Shown here one piece after another: positions 1 through 10,217 of a DNA stretch of 64,000 nucleotides. Where the stretch lies: positions 1,240,001 to 1,304,000 of the forward strand of contig NC_057319.1 in NCBI RefSeq assembly GCF_000687475.1, written 5' to 3'. The position numbers and the translations under genes are program-made. This stretch comes from Ustilaginoidea virens. Its lineage: Eukaryota > Ascomycota > Sordariomycetes > Hypocreales > Clavicipitaceae. The notes below the pieces were generated by a model, which searched no databases, was not told where the DNA came from, and saw only the letters and a list, made by a program, of their open reading frames with translations. Each line of letters opens with the position of its first letter. Positions within the stretch are counted from its first letter, which is position 1.

Positions 1-1475
1 GCACCAAGGATGACGAGAACTGCAGCAGTGGCGCCAATGCTAATTCCTGCCTTGCCTCCTGTTGAAAGGCCCAGGTCTGATTTCGATTCAGCCCCTTGTC
101 CCTGGGGTACGGAAGGGCCGCTATTGGACGCTGCGAGACTTGACCAGATAGGATCCCAAGACGCCACCCAGTCGTTGCCACTTCCTCGGATAGAGACGTC
201 ATCTGGCTGCATACTGACGACGTCGGCATTGGCCGGGATGTTCGGACCCGGAGCTTGACCCAGCCACCAAGTTTCTTTGTGCCAATTGCCAGCGAGGAAT
301 GCGTCCTGCAGGAAGGCTCGGCCGAGCACGTAGGAGCCAGTTCCTCCAGTGCTGCAGGGAAAATACGGAACTGGCTCGTCCACCAGTGGAGGTTCGAGGG
401 TAAGGTTGAGATGTTGAAAAGGCACATGAACGGCCACTGATTTTGTGTTGTCACTGCCCATGAATGAGAAGCTGAGAACCGAGGCCGAGTTGACAATGTC
501 TTTGTACCGCGGGTCCTTGGTGTTCCACAGGTACAAGCCCAAGGAGCCGTTGTACGTGACGGGCAGATGGGCCGAAATACCCTCGCAAGTCGTCCTGGGC
601 AATGTCAGATAGGGGCTGCATCCGTCCAGGGTCACGGGTATCCCCGTCTTTGGCATTGATGAGTTTCCCTTTAGCAAGAGATTCGCCTTCTTATCGGAAA
701 GGTCAAACGGCGATGGTCCCCTGACGACCTTGATGCTTATATCTGTGAGTAAGACTGGTGTTGATGGCTCACCCGCCAGAGTCAGCACGTCTCCGGTAAG
801 GCGATTTCTGTCAAAGCCGCCAAAGCTGAGAGATCCCTGCATAGGGGATGCCGCGGACGCCGAGCCGATGTGCATACCGAACGAACTAGATGGCACTGCG
901 CCATTTCGGTAAAGATACCAGGGAAAGATGGTCGCATTTATCAAGTCTCTGCCCGGCAAGCCGTACGACTGGTTATCAGCGCCAGCTCCTAGGGAGAGAC
1001 AGCCGGCAAAAAGAGGAAACCACTGTCCGCCTGGATATGCCATCATCTGATCGTCAACCAGGGCAAGCGAGCAGTTCGGTACCGCTTCGCCGACCACATC
1101 GCAGGTATCGGAATAGGTGTCGAGGTTTTTACCCTTCATCTGCACTCCAGCCATTACGTCTTGGACGTCGGTCTTGAACTGTATCCCATTCAGCTGGTCA
1201 GCTACAGCCTTGTCCTTGAGGTACGTCCCGGAAGTACAGTGACCCGTTGAGGCATTCTTGGAGCAATAGCTCGACGTTGGCACAATGGTCTGCCATAGGC
1301 GGCCGGGAAAAAGCATAAGAGGCTGGGAGTCGCCTCCTATGGAAACCCGAACGGCGTTCCAAGGACCGTCAGGGCCCACTGGCTTGGTAGCCCAGGTCGC
1401 CGTCTTGGGTCGACCGTTGTCCGCCGAGGCAACCGAGATGCTGAGTCCCAGTACAAGCAATAAACATGTACGCAT
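1..1475 (-). CDS. Secreted pepsin-fold (peptidase A1-like) protein without catalytic motifs, 3' end cut by window edge
   Basis: This is a single open frame from an ATG at 1475 running off the left edge (about 491 codons). Residues 1-18 form a signal peptide (MRTCLLLVLGLSISVASA). The body has the layout of a fungal aspartic-protease-like protein, with paired cysteines, an N-terminal lobe followed by a YLTLP-type second-lobe segment, and late strands such as SYVLGRAFLAGNWH. A Ser/Gly-rich stretch then leads into a hydrophobic segment (GISIGATAAVLVILGA) at the window edge, so it is probably membrane-tethered. Where active enzymes carry DTGS, this protein reads LFPGRLW (about residues 55-61), and the second site reads LDGCSPYLTLP instead of DSGT/DTGT. 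I infer a non-proteolytic, surface-located pepsin-fold protein. It is divergent from the GT8 gene. Family placement is moderately sure and substrate unknown. Confidence 0.72.
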   Translation of the reverse strand, partial: MRTCLLLVLGLSISVASADNGRPKTATWATKPVGPDGPWNAVRVSIGGDSQPLMLFPGRLWQTIVPTSSYCSKNASTGHCTSGTYLKDKAVADQLNGIQFKTDVQDVMAGVQMKGKNLDTYSDTCDVVGEAVPNCSLALVDDQMMAYPGGQWFPLFAGCLSLGAGADNQSYGLPGRDLINATIFPWYLYRNGAVPSSSFGMHIGSASAASPMQGSLSFGGFDRNRLTGDVLTLAGEPSTPVLLTDISIKVVRGPSPFDLSDKKANLLLKGNSSMPKTGIPVTLDGCSPYLTLPRTTCEGISAHLPVTYNGSLGLYLWNTKDPRYKDIVNSASVLSFSFMGSDNTKSVAVHVPFQHLNLTLEPPLVDEPVPYFPCSTGGTGSYVLGRAFLQDAFLAGNWHKETWWLGQAPGPNIPANADVVSMQPDDVSIRGSGNDWVASWDPIWSSLAASNSGPSVPQGQGAESKSDLGLSTGGKAGISIGATAAVLVILG

Positions 1476-2237
1476 CGTCTTTTTCAATTCAACGTCTTGC
1501 CTCTGAAAGCAGACCGTTGGGGTGGGGGGTAGTCGTTGTTTGAAGTTTGTCATTTGTTTAAAGGAAGCTGGGGAGGCAGCCACGGACAGACAGACGGTAA
1601 GGCGACTCGCGAGATTTATGTTGGCCCAATCCCCCTTGAAACAGCCCGATCAGCGCTCAGCCAGTCTTGAGCAGCATTTTTTTAATCAATTTGCAGAACA
1701 AAATTACGATGGGGTTCGCTCTCGTTTCCTCAGGTCGTGTAGTTTGTGCGCAAACAGCCGGGCCTGGGAGACGGGTCAGTATAGAACCAACCCGTCTAAG
1801 CCCCTTTTATTGATCTGACATCTGACAATATTTTATTTAGTTTCAAATGAGTGAGAAGGGACGGATGTGGGGAGTGTGCGGGATCCCAAAGAACACCTTT
1901 CTCTGTTGTTTGCCATGAGCAAGGGATCGTATGCTGCCCGTGCGCGATGGCTTATGGATTATCTCCCTTTATATAAGCAAACGTTCTACACATTAATCAA
2001 CCGGGTTGGTTCGTTCATCAATCGTTATCATAGCAGCGCAGCTCGCCGCGTTCCCGTGTAGAGTCAAGGATCTTTACACAACCTCGTTGTCCCTGCGCCG
2101 CTTGCTCTCTGGAAAGCTTGTCAACTCGCCGTTCGCGGATATACATTTACTTCCTTTCGTGTTTACCTTTTCTATGCAAGCACGACTACGGATGGTGAGC
2201 GCGGCATTTGTGTAGGAAAATCACTTGAGCTGCGTAC
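1476..2237. promoter_or_regulatory. Divergent intergenic region between protease-like and GT8 genes
   Basis: These 762 bases separate two divergently transcribed genes and so must hold both promoters. A TATA-like stretch (tttatataagc) lies at about 1969-1979, some 260 bases before the GT8 start. No tRNA, repeat or supported ORF was seen. Confidence 0.45.
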
Positions 2238-3312
2238 ATGATTCGCTGGGGCACCCCGTCGTCGAAGCGGTTCTGCCTGGCCGCCTCGTCGCTCATCACA
2301 CTTGTGCTGCTGGGAGCGTTCTACTCCCGTCAAGCTCGAACCCATGCTCCAGCTTGGAATATAGTTTCGAAGGACCTCGACTGGTCCAAGTTTGCTTATG
2401 TGCAGTACGTCACGAACAGCGACTATCTGTGCAACTCGGTCATGTTGTTTGAAACTCTCGACCGTCTGGGCAGCAGGGCCGACCGCGTGATGCTGTACCC
2501 GGAGTCCTTTCCAAGCAGTGATGACGATGCACGACTCCTGATCAAGGCCCAGGTTGACTACAAGGTCCGCCTGCAGCCTGTGCAAATCCAACACAGGGCC
2601 GGCTCGGATGGTAAGCACTCGAGGCCCTCTGGTTTCCCCGGCGCAAACTGATACAAAGGAACATGCGCTCCTCTACTACCCAGCCACATGGGAAGACTCC
2701 TTCACAAAGCTTCTCGCCTTTAACCAGACAGACTACTCGCGCGTGCTGTCCCTGGATTCCGACGCCACTGTCCTCAAGGCCATGGATGAGCTGTTCCTCC
2801 TCCCACCCAGCCCAGTGGCCATGCCCCGTGCGTACTGGCTCTATCCCGACAAGCAGATGCTCACGTCTACAGTCATGCTCGTCCAGCCGAGCGTGTTTGA
2901 ATTTGAGCGCGTCGCCGACGAGATTGCGCACGCGAGCGGCAGCACCTACGACATGGAGATTGCCAACAAGCTCTACGGAGATCAGGCCATGGTCCTGCCG
3001 CACAGACCTTATGTTCTGCTGACTGCCGAGTTTCGGTCGGCGAACCACTCCCGGTACCTCGGGCCGTCAGGGCGCCACGAGAAGTGGGATCCTGATGCGG
3101 TACTCGACGAGGCGAGATACCTGCACTTTTCGGACTGGCCCGTCCCGAAACCCTGGGTTGAGTCCCGGCAAGCGGACAAGGTGCGGGACGAGATGCAGCC
3201 ACGGTGTTGGGTGAGGGACGGTGTGGAGGATTGCAGGGAAAGGGAGCTGTGGCACGGGTTCTATGCTGATTTTGCGGCAAGAAGAAGGGTAGGTTCTACG
3301 CTGGGGCTGTGA
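2238..3312 (+). CDS. GT8-family glycosyltransferase (GNT1/glycogenin-like), type II membrane protein
   Basis: Exons are 2238-2610 and 2684-3312 (333 aa). The 73-nt intron begins GTAAGC and ends CCCAG. This acceptor was chosen over an earlier AAG because it keeps phase and restores the run ATWEDSFTKLLAFNQ. Residues about 11-30 form a signal anchor, so the catalytic domain should face the Golgi lumen. The family core is visible: YVQYVTNSDYLCNS, then RVLSLDSDATVLKAMDELF with the DxD metal/nucleotide-sugar motif (DSD), then VAMPRAYWL and DQAMVL. Fungal proteins of this type are annotated as N-acetylglucosaminyltransferase GNT1-like or glycogenin-like enzymes using UDP-sugars. The donor and acceptor cannot be read from the sequence. 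Confidence 0.85.
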
Positions 3313-4007
3313 CGTTATTGCTTATTCGCATCGACTGACCATGCTGTAGCGGGTTTGCAGGTAGACGCTTAGAAGGGTCAACGCATTATCACGGGGTTTC
3401 CAAATTGGCAAGGGCACTGGATGGCGGAGTGCTAGAATATATTGTGTAGGGGAGGGGAAAAGTTGGCCGGGAGAGAGTCGAGCCCCTGAACTTGATTGCG
3501 CTTGTCAGCATCCTCTTCCGATGTTAGGGAGATGCGGCATTGTTTGGACGAGCATGGGCTGCCTCTCGGAAGCGCCTTCGATTTGCAGTGCCGTGCCGCC
3601 GGTTGCCCGTACGCAAGCTATATAATGTAGCGCAGGTCAAGGCAGGCTGCTGCCTTGACAATATCAGCCATCCACGTTATTCTGCCTCACTCCTCCCTCG
3701 CGTACATATAGCCCGGAAGGGAGTTAGGCCAACACGACGAAGGAAACATCCACTGTTGCCGTGCCAGTCACAATTTATATAACACAGACGCTGGCATCGG
3801 ACATGGACATTGTCTGTAATGGGAAGTGGTCCAGGCAGTAGAACCTAAAACGCCCACTTGCGGGAAATCCAACCTCGCCATTAGAAATATATGAATGAGT
3901 AAGCAAATAAATAAATGAGTGTGCAAGTATGTAGCTGGCAAGCGGGAAAAGCGAGCCAAAAAAAATGTTTGCATGGTCAGAACGTATCCTTGTAGACACA
4001 AATTTAA
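3313..4007. other. Gene-free stretch between GT8 gene and tRNA-Pro
   Basis: About 700 bases contain only short ORFs with no recognisable domain. The AT-rich part at 3890-3970 lies just downstream of the minus-strand tRNA. It includes an A run at about 3958-3965, which on the tRNA strand is a T run suited to RNA polymerase III termination. Confidence 0.4.
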
Positions 4008-4096
4008 GGGTCGCGCCGGGGATTGAACCCGGGACCTCTCGCATATTTGCTTCGGGTTGACCCTAAGCGAGAATCATACCACTAGACCACGCGACC
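4008..4096 (-). tRNA. tRNA-Pro (anticodon AGG) with short intron
   Basis: Read on the minus strand from 4096, the acceptor stem is GGTCGCG pairing with CGCGACC. The D-arm region GGTCTAGTGGTATGAT is an A box. The anticodon stem CTCGC pairs with GCGAG around TT-AGG-G, and the T arm CCGGG-TTCAATC-CCCGG is a B box. About 17 bases between G37 and the 3' half of the anticodon stem form an intron at the standard nuclear position. Acceptor-to-anticodon sequence closely resembles fungal tRNA-Pro. No CCA is encoded, as expected for a nuclear gene. Confidence 0.92.
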
Positions 4097-4446
4097 TCAC
4101 GTGACTCACGCTGTTATCCTGCGTCCGATACAAGGTACTATACGACTGTTGCTCATTTGCAAATATTAGCAACGAGCAGCAGCAACTAAAGATGATAGAC
4201 AGTTGACATTGATTCGAATCGAACTCCAGAAAGGTCTACCTGCGGCGTACTACCTCCTAAGTGGCTGTCAAATGGATGCACTGATTTCGGAGTAACTTTG
4301 TCCTGTTGGATAAGCATGCGCGTTAGCGTTGTCCGCAGCCATTTCAGGTTGCGTTTTGGGTCTAGTTCTGCAGCATCATTGCAACTCTACTCCGTAGTCT
4401 GAGCACTCCCTCGCTAGCGCCTGCGTCAAATGCCACGTCCGAGTCC
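4097..4446. promoter_or_regulatory. Intergenic region between tRNA-Pro and membrane acyltransferase-like gene
   Basis: These 350 bases lie upstream of both the minus-strand tRNA and the plus-strand membrane protein. I see no ORF or RNA gene in them. Confidence 0.35.
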
Positions 4447-5982
4447 ATGAATCAGCCTGCCATGCCGAATCAAAACGAGAACCCGTCCGCACCACCTGTC
4501 AATGACGACATTTCCGCACAAACATCCGATAGACGACCCGACGTCGGACGAAATGTGGGCAAGGAAGCCCGGGCGCTTGCTCCCGATCTACTCCGCGGCC
4601 TGCTCATGATGATCATGGCCCTGGATCACGCAGCGCTGGGCCTGCACACGTGGCAGCATGGAACGGGGCGAGTGCAAGAAGCGGACGGCCAAGTTGTCAG
4701 GAGCTGGAACTTTACGACGGCCTACGTGGTGCGGACCCTGACGCATTTATGCGCGCCGGGGTTCACGTTCCTGCTCGGCATGGGGGTAGTCTACCTCGGT
4801 CGATCGCGGACCAGGCTCGGTTGGGGACCAAAGCGACTGGCCCGCTACTTTGTCGTCAGGTGCCTGGTTTTGACCCTGGTAACGGTTGTGTTTGGGCTGG
4901 TGATTACAAGAGGAACGATATGGTTCCTGAACATCGTCTTGTTCGCCCTCGCGGTGGACTACCTGTTTGCCGGATTGCTTTGGCTTGCACTTGACAAGAC
5001 GGAGGAATTGCTCTCTCGGAGCATCGCCAGATGGACAAAGGGCAGGATTGACGACGCATCACCCGACAGCGACGAACAAGGCATCACCCAGCCCCTGCTT
5101 CCCGAGACGGAAGCAGCTCGCGACGCGCAGACGGCCTCGTACCATGAGTGCATGTCGTGGAGTCTCGGCAACGCTCTGCTCCTGGTCCTCGCCCTCGTCG
5201 CCATTTTCTGGAACATCTGGCTCAGCGAGCACGGTGGAGTCTGCAAGCAGGCGCCTGCAGCAGCAGCCCAAACCACGAGTCCCTCCAACCCCTTTCTGAG
5301 AGTCTGGTTCTGGGTCATGATGGAGCCTGGGTCGCGCGTCATCAGCGGCTTCCCCCCAATGGCCTGGCTCTCCTTCGCCCTCCTCGGCGTCTTGTACGCT
5401 CGCATCATGACGGCCCGGCCCTGGACGCGCCGCGTTCGAACGCTAGGCCACGTCTGCGCAGCCATGCTCTTCCTGACGCTGTTCGTTGTCACGCGTCTGG
5501 CGCGCTTCGGCAACCTTTCCGAGGGGTGTCTGCAGACGCCTGACCAGGAAGCCCGCCCCGCGCTGAACCCGTACCTTGCCTCGGCCAAGTCCTTCTTCTA
5601 CCTCGTCAAGTACCCTCCGGACGTGGCGTTTTTCGCCCTCACCATGGCGGGAAATCTCGTCTTGCTGGCCGTCTTCACCGCGCTCCCGCCGGTAGTGTGC
5701 GGAAGACTCACCATGTTGCTGGACTTTGGGACGAGCGCCCTGTTCTTTTACATGGCGCACATGGTGGCGCTGTTTGCGCTCGGCGACGTGGCTGTTGCCT
5801 GGTTCGGCCGCGAAACAGGCGTGCCGGGCCCGATGGATCCGGAGGACACAAAGGGGATTGATGATTTGCGGGTGTATTTTGTCTTTTGGGCGGCTGTGAT
5901 GCTGGTGCTGTGGCCGGTGTGCAGGGCCTATGGTCGGTTCAAGAGCTCCAAGGGGCCCGACTCGGTATGGAGGTTCTTTTAG
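4447..5982 (+). CDS. Multi-span membrane protein with HGSNAT/DUF1624-type acyltransferase domain
   Basis: An intronless gene of 511 aa. After a polar N-terminus, residues about 45-65 read LAPDLLRGLLMMIMALDHAALG, the hallmark of the DUF1624/heparan-alpha-glucosaminide N-acetyltransferase catalytic family (related to bacterial YeiB). The conserved Asp-His follows in the first membrane segment. Further hydrophobic segments include GFTFLLGMGVVYLG, VLTLVTVVFGLVITRG, FLNIVLFALAVDYLFAGLL, ALLLVLALVAIFWNIWL, LSFALLGVLYA and FFYMAHMVALFAL. An acidic loop (about 200-225) separates two halves. The family transfers acyl groups across membranes or is predicted to do so. The fungal substrate is unknown. 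The start is the first ATG of the frame and gives a typical length. Confidence 0.82.
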   Translation: MNQPAMPNQNENPSAPPVNDDISAQTSDRRPDVGRNVGKEARALAPDLLRGLLMMIMALDHAALGLHTWQHGTGRVQEADGQVVRSWNFTTAYVVRTLTHLCAPGFTFLLGMGVVYLGRSRTRLGWGPKRLARYFVVRCLVLTLVTVVFGLVITRGTIWFLNIVLFALAVDYLFAGLLWLALDKTEELLSRSIARWTKGRIDDASPDSDEQGITQPLLPETEAARDAQTASYHECMSWSLGNALLLVLALVAIFWNIWLSEHGGVCKQAPAAAAQTTSPSNPFLRVWFWVMMEPGSRVISGFPPMAWLSFALLGVLYARIMTARPWTRRVRTLGHVCAAMLFLTLFVVTRLARFGNLSEGCLQTPDQEARPALNPYLASAKSFFYLVKYPPDVAFFALTMAGNLVLLAVFTALPPVVCGRLTMLLDFGTSALFFYMAHMVALFALGDVAVAWFGRETGVPGPMDPEDTKGIDDLRVYFVFWAAVMLVLWPVCRAYGRFKSSKGPDSVWRFF

Positions 5983-6862
5983 CGGCAAGAGTAGAGCAGG
6001 GGGTGTAGATGGAAAGGAGATTTACTTTGCATCATGCGACACGGGCCAAGGTTGGATAGCTCTCTGCCTTTTGGAATGCGCGGTTATCATGGTGTAGATA
6101 GATGATGGCGATGACAAAGTGCAACGACCTCGGCGGCAAACCGGCGGCAAACCGTCGGCAAAGGAATGACTTGAGCGTCTGCACAGGCGCAAAGTAGCCA
6201 GAGGATATAGCAGAGCGTAGCTCAGCAACTGTCACATACGACCACAGCCGCCTGAGAATTCTGGATCCCGTCCGATCTCCGATAGAAAAACAGGCGAGCG
6301 CCGGATTAGTAGTTGGGTCGGTGACGACCAGCGAATACCTGGTGTTGTATGTTTTTTTTTTTCTCAAGTGGTCAAAGATGAGTCACGGCGGCCTGTGGAC
6401 GGATAGGTACCTCAGGCAAGTGCATAGAGTCCGCTCCTACCCGGGAGTGTCGTGGCGTGAGGCTCCGGCCTCGCTTGCTTGGGGTGCTGAGTGACCTCTG
6501 ATGACGACGAGCAGCCCTTCCTGGAACAGGTACCTCTTAGTTTCTCCACAATAACTCCGTAGTCGCCCCAACCCGGCCGTCATCCGTCTTCCGTGGAGAT
6601 TCACGTAGCCTCCCTCAGCAATCCGACGTTCAACGTCTTGGGCGATGACTCTTCGCTCGACTTGGACCAAGTAGCCCACGCCTGTCGTTTTCTTCCAGCC
6701 GTCAAGCCAGCATTTGCACAATCCATCTCCCACAATGACAATTTCCTGCCGGTCAATGACACTGAAGAGGATCATCTTGTTGCTGCACATGAGCAAAAGC
6801 TACCGGAACTCGCCGCCGCATCAGCCTTGACTGTTCTTCCGCCCGCTCTGGCAGCTTGGCGA
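5983..6862. promoter_or_regulatory. Intergenic region upstream of the GTPBP-like gene
   Basis: About 880 bases between tandem plus-strand genes. A T11-12 run lies near 6352-6363. The reading frame of the downstream gene stays open back to an ATG at 6593, but the translated part before 6863 has no recognisable domain and I treat it as leader. Confidence 0.4.
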
Positions 6863-9499
6863 ATGGCTTCGATATTCACGTACGATCCTGACCCGCCGCG
6901 GGTCTCCTCGCCGTGGCTGGCGCCAGATGACCCTGCGGAACTGGGCAAAATCTCCCGCGACTCCGGCAGCCCAGCCTCGTCATTGTCGCAGTACCGTCTC
7001 ACGAAGCTGCAAGCGGAGCCGCAGGAAGGGCCGACAGAATACAAGCTTCACCTCCTCCTGAGGCCGAGGAGAGCCTACACATCCATGAGCACGGTTGAGC
7101 AGCGTCGCGCGTCTCTGCAGCCAGCCACCGGCTCGCACAACGCGAAGCTGCCGGCATTAAACTCCCCTGCTGCATCCCATCAGTCCCGCCAAGAGAGACT
7201 GAAGCACCTCACGACCCAGCTCTTGTGGCGCCTGCAGCAGTCCTCTCCGTACCATGCGACCAGCTCCAAGGAGTCGGCCGTTGTCAAGCTTGCGCAAGAC
7301 AGCATCGACCCTAACTCGCCGGTCAAGTTGGAGCCTCTGGTTCCCGGGCTGGAAGAATCGAGAGGCGCTCTGTACGAGATAGGGGTATCTGACGACGGCA
7401 CTTTGATCGGCTTGACAAAAGACGAGATGAGTGAGAGCCTGGCCACCCTGCGCGCAATGGCAGCAAGCCTTGGCTGCCTTGTCGATGTGGTCCGTATGGT
7501 GGTCGTGGGTGACTGCGAATGGGAGGAGTCCGCGGACGCTCCAGGTGATGCCGATCGAGCCGTGCCCCTCGTTCCGAGCAAAGGGGAGCTGTGGGTAGCC
7601 GAAGCGCTCGTCACGCCCAGTCTTGGAATACAGCAGGAGCCCAGCACGGGGGAGGTTGGGCAGAGATCAGCAGGGGCGGCTTGGCACACGCCAACCTCGG
7701 CCGAAGCAGTTGCCTTGCCCAGCAGGGGAAGCTCGGCTACCCCTCAGCTCAGGATAACACTGACTGGCCCTACCACGTCGGGCAAATCAAGCCTGTTGGG
7801 GACTCTCTCTACCGGAACGCTGGATAACGGGCGGGGCAAAAGCCGCCTGAGCCTGCTCAAGCATCGCCATGAAATGGTGTCGGGCGTCACGAGCTCAATC
7901 GCCCAGGAGCTGATAGGTTATCGCGACGACGCGATCCTCAACTTCGCGCAAGGAAACATAGAATCGTGGGTCGACATTCACGACCGCGCCGAAAACGGCA
8001 GGCTTGTCTTCCTCTCCGATTCGGGGGGACACCCGCGGTATCGACGCACCGTGTTGCGGGGACTCATGAACTGGGCTCCTCACTGGAGCATTCTTTGCAT
8101 TGCGGGAGACGCGGCAGAGACCGTCGCCGTGGCGGGCAGTGATTTCACCGGTCCGCCGGGGAGAGATGCCCTGGGAGGTGCTGCTGCCGGGATTGATCTT
8201 GTCCGGGCGCACCTGAACCTGGTGCTGAAGCTGGAGGTGCCCATGGCCATTGTAATCACCAAGCTAGATCTTGCCTCGAGGCACAGCCTGCAAAAGACCA
8301 TGGTGAAAGTGTTGGCTGCCGTCAAGGACGCAGGCCGCGTACCCAAGATCCTGCAGCCTGATCAAGTGCAGCATGCTGATTTGCGACGGATCCCCCCCGC
8401 GGACCTTTCCAAAGCGGACTCGTTCGTGGAAACCTTGTCACGGAGCGGCAGCTCGACGTCGCATGTTCCCATCGTCCTCACCAGCGCCGTCAAAGGCACC
8501 GGCATTGGTCTGCTGCACGCGCTTCTCGCCAAGCTGCCCCTTCCGCCGCCGCCGACGTCGCGAGACTACGTAGGGATGGCCTTGAACCCCGAGCAGCCGA
8601 GAAGCCTGTTCCACGTCGACGACACGTTCAGCCTGCCAAGCTCGTACTGCGCCATGGCAACCGGCCCCCGCGGTCCTGCGGACAGGGGAGTCGTGGTTTC
8701 CGGCCACGTCCGTTTCGGAAGCCTCTCGGTGGGAGACGGCATCGTGGTCGGGCCGTTCCAGCCGGAAGACGACGAGTCCCGAGGGGCGAGGATGGCCGTG
8801 GCGGATAGGCCGTCGCCGGGCGGGTACGGCCTGTCCATCTCGCACCCTTCGTCGTCCGAGCTGACCCGAATGCTCGCCAACGCTTGCGTGCCGGCGTCCA
8901 CGGTCCCGGGAGAGTGGCACAGTGCGCAAATCGTCAGCATCCGCAACCTGCGACTAGCCGTGCGCACGCTCGAAGCCGGCCAGGCTGGGTCCGTCGGCAT
9001 CGCCTTTGGAGCGTCCGCCGACGGTGGCGCCGGTTCCGTCTCGGCGGAAAACCTCCGGGTGCGGCGCGGCATGGTCCTGGCCATACCCTCGAGCCACATG
9101 CTGGACACGCGGCTGTCTCTCCAAGCCGCCAGCGGGTTTACCGCCGTGTTTCACGACCCAGCCATGCAGTCTCTCGCCGCGGGGTCGTTTGTGAACGTTT
9201 ACGTGGCGAGCGTACGAGCTTCCGCTCGAATCCTGCGCATCCTCGGCCATCGACCAGGCCCAGACGCGACGGCCGGCGCAAACGACGTGGAGGATGTCTT
9301 GGGCCTCGGCGCCGATGTCGACAATGTGGAATCCAGCGGCGAAGACGCCGGGGAGTGGCTGGGCGAGGTGACGCTAGAACTGCTGCATAACAGAGAGTGG
9401 ATTGAGATGGGGTCCAAGGTGATGATGCTGGAAGGCGGCAGTCAGGATCGATCGGGGCTAGAGGGCTACGTGGGTAAAGTGATTGAAATTGTCGAATGA
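6863..9499 (+). CDS. GTP-binding protein of the GTPBP1/GTPBP2 family
   Basis: Single exon of 878 aa from the ATG at 6863 (MASIFTYDPDPPRVSSPW). An in-frame ATG at 6593 would add 90 residues but the later start looks like the family's N-terminus. The G domain shows G1 GPTTSGKSS, a G2-region Thr in SGVTSS, G3 DSGGHPRYRRT and G4 TKLD. It is followed by beta-barrel domains like those of elongation-factor-type translational GTPases. G1 departs from the GHVDHGKS of EF-Tu in the way expected for GTPBP1/2. Animal members act in ribosome rescue and mRNA surveillance, and a similar cytosolic role is likely here. The gene converges on EMC6. Confidence 0.85.
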   Translation: MASIFTYDPDPPRVSSPWLAPDDPAELGKISRDSGSPASSLSQYRLTKLQAEPQEGPTEYKLHLLLRPRRAYTSMSTVEQRRASLQPATGSHNAKLPALNSPAASHQSRQERLKHLTTQLLWRLQQSSPYHATSSKESAVVKLAQDSIDPNSPVKLEPLVPGLEESRGALYEIGVSDDGTLIGLTKDEMSESLATLRAMAASLGCLVDVVRMVVVGDCEWEESADAPGDADRAVPLVPSKGELWVAEALVTPSLGIQQEPSTGEVGQRSAGAAWHTPTSAEAVALPSRGSSATPQLRITLTGPTTSGKSSLLGTLSTGTLDNGRGKSRLSLLKHRHEMVSGVTSSIAQELIGYRDDAILNFAQGNIESWVDIHDRAENGRLVFLSDSGGHPRYRRTVLRGLMNWAPHWSILCIAGDAAETVAVAGSDFTGPPGRDALGGAAAGIDLVRAHLNLVLKLEVPMAIVITKLDLASRHSLQKTMVKVLAAVKDAGRVPKILQPDQVQHADLRRIPPADLSKADSFVETLSRSGSSTSHVPIVLTSAVKGTGIGLLHALLAKLPLPPPPTSRDYVGMALNPEQPRSLFHVDDTFSLPSSYCAMATGPRGPADRGVVVSGHVRFGSLSVGDGIVVGPFQPEDDESRGARMAVADRPSPGGYGLSISHPSSSELTRMLANACVPASTVPGEWHSAQIVSIRNLRLAVRTLEAGQAGSVGIAFGASADGGAGSVSAENLRVRRGMVLAIPSSHMLDTRLSLQAASGFTAVFHDPAMQSLAAGSFVNVYVASVRASARILRILGHRPGPDATAGANDVEDVLGLGADVDNVESSGEDAGEWLGEVTLELLHNREWIEMGSKVMMLEGGSQDRSGLEGYVGKVIEIVE

Positions 9500-9750
9500 C
9501 GGTCGAGCTAGACGAGTATTTAGGATGCGCCATGTTTTTTCTTCTTCCTTAACTTTTTTTTTTATTTTTGTCCCTCTTTCGGCTTGTCTTGGCTTTTCTT
9601 CCTCGACGTCTCTTCGTCTATGGGAGTCGGCCAAGAAACGCAGACGTTTGGTGCCATGGGCCCCGGCCCCGGCCCCTTTGAATAGGCCATATCGTGAATC
9701 CCCTACTACGCCATTTTCGTTACCGTCAAACACGGTGCTCGCCTGCTTCT

Positions 9751-10217
9751 TCAGGCCCGCACCAGGCCGTAAAAGAGCGTCCACGTCAGGATGAAACCCG
9801 ACAGGCCGTTGAATATGCCCCCGGTCCAGAGCTCGAAGCTGCCGGTAAAGTATCTGCCTGCGCTGAGCAGCGGCCGGCCCTCCGCCAGCGACCCTGGCGC
9901 GACTTTGAAGCCGTAGAACAGCAAGGCGGCGAGGATGGACGATGCGATGTAGAAGAGGAACCCGTGGTACGATTCGAGACCGAGCGTGCCGGCGGTGACG
10001 CCGAACAAGGACGCAGTGAGGCTCTGCAGATTCGACAAGACCTGCAGGGAGGGCACAGTTCAGCGCAGCACGTTGGGAGGGAGCCCGCTGAACGCTGCGC
10101 AAAGCGCCGGACGCGCGAGGCGGCAGCAGCGGGCGTGGAGCGTGCTCGTACCTTTGTGTTGTGGACAATCGAGTCTGGGACAAGCGGGTGGATCTGGTAT
10201 TCTCGTTCCGAAGGCAT
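9751..10217 (-). CDS. EMC6: ER membrane protein complex subunit 6
   Basis: Exons on the minus strand are 10217-10152 and 10041-9751 (118 aa). The intron runs GTACGA to CTGCAG, and phase is kept at codon boundaries. The N-terminus MPSEREYQIHPLVPDSIVHN is polar and is followed by three hydrophobic segments (about residues 30-50, 54-72 and 90-113) containing YHGFLFYIASSILAALLFYGFK and GFILTWTLFYGLVRA. Size and order match EMC6/Rab5-interacting family proteins. EMC inserts tail-anchored and multi-pass proteins into the ER membrane. EMC5 also occurs in this window at 33.9 kb. The gene converges on the GTPBP-like gene and is divergent from HEM12. Confidence 0.9.

Noticed and set aside
6593..6862. 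N-terminal extension of the GTPBP-like protein from ATG 6593
   Set aside because: The 90 residues have no domain, and the protein beginning MASIFTYDPDPPRVSSPW at 6863 looks like the family start. It was kept as leader but not excluded outright.
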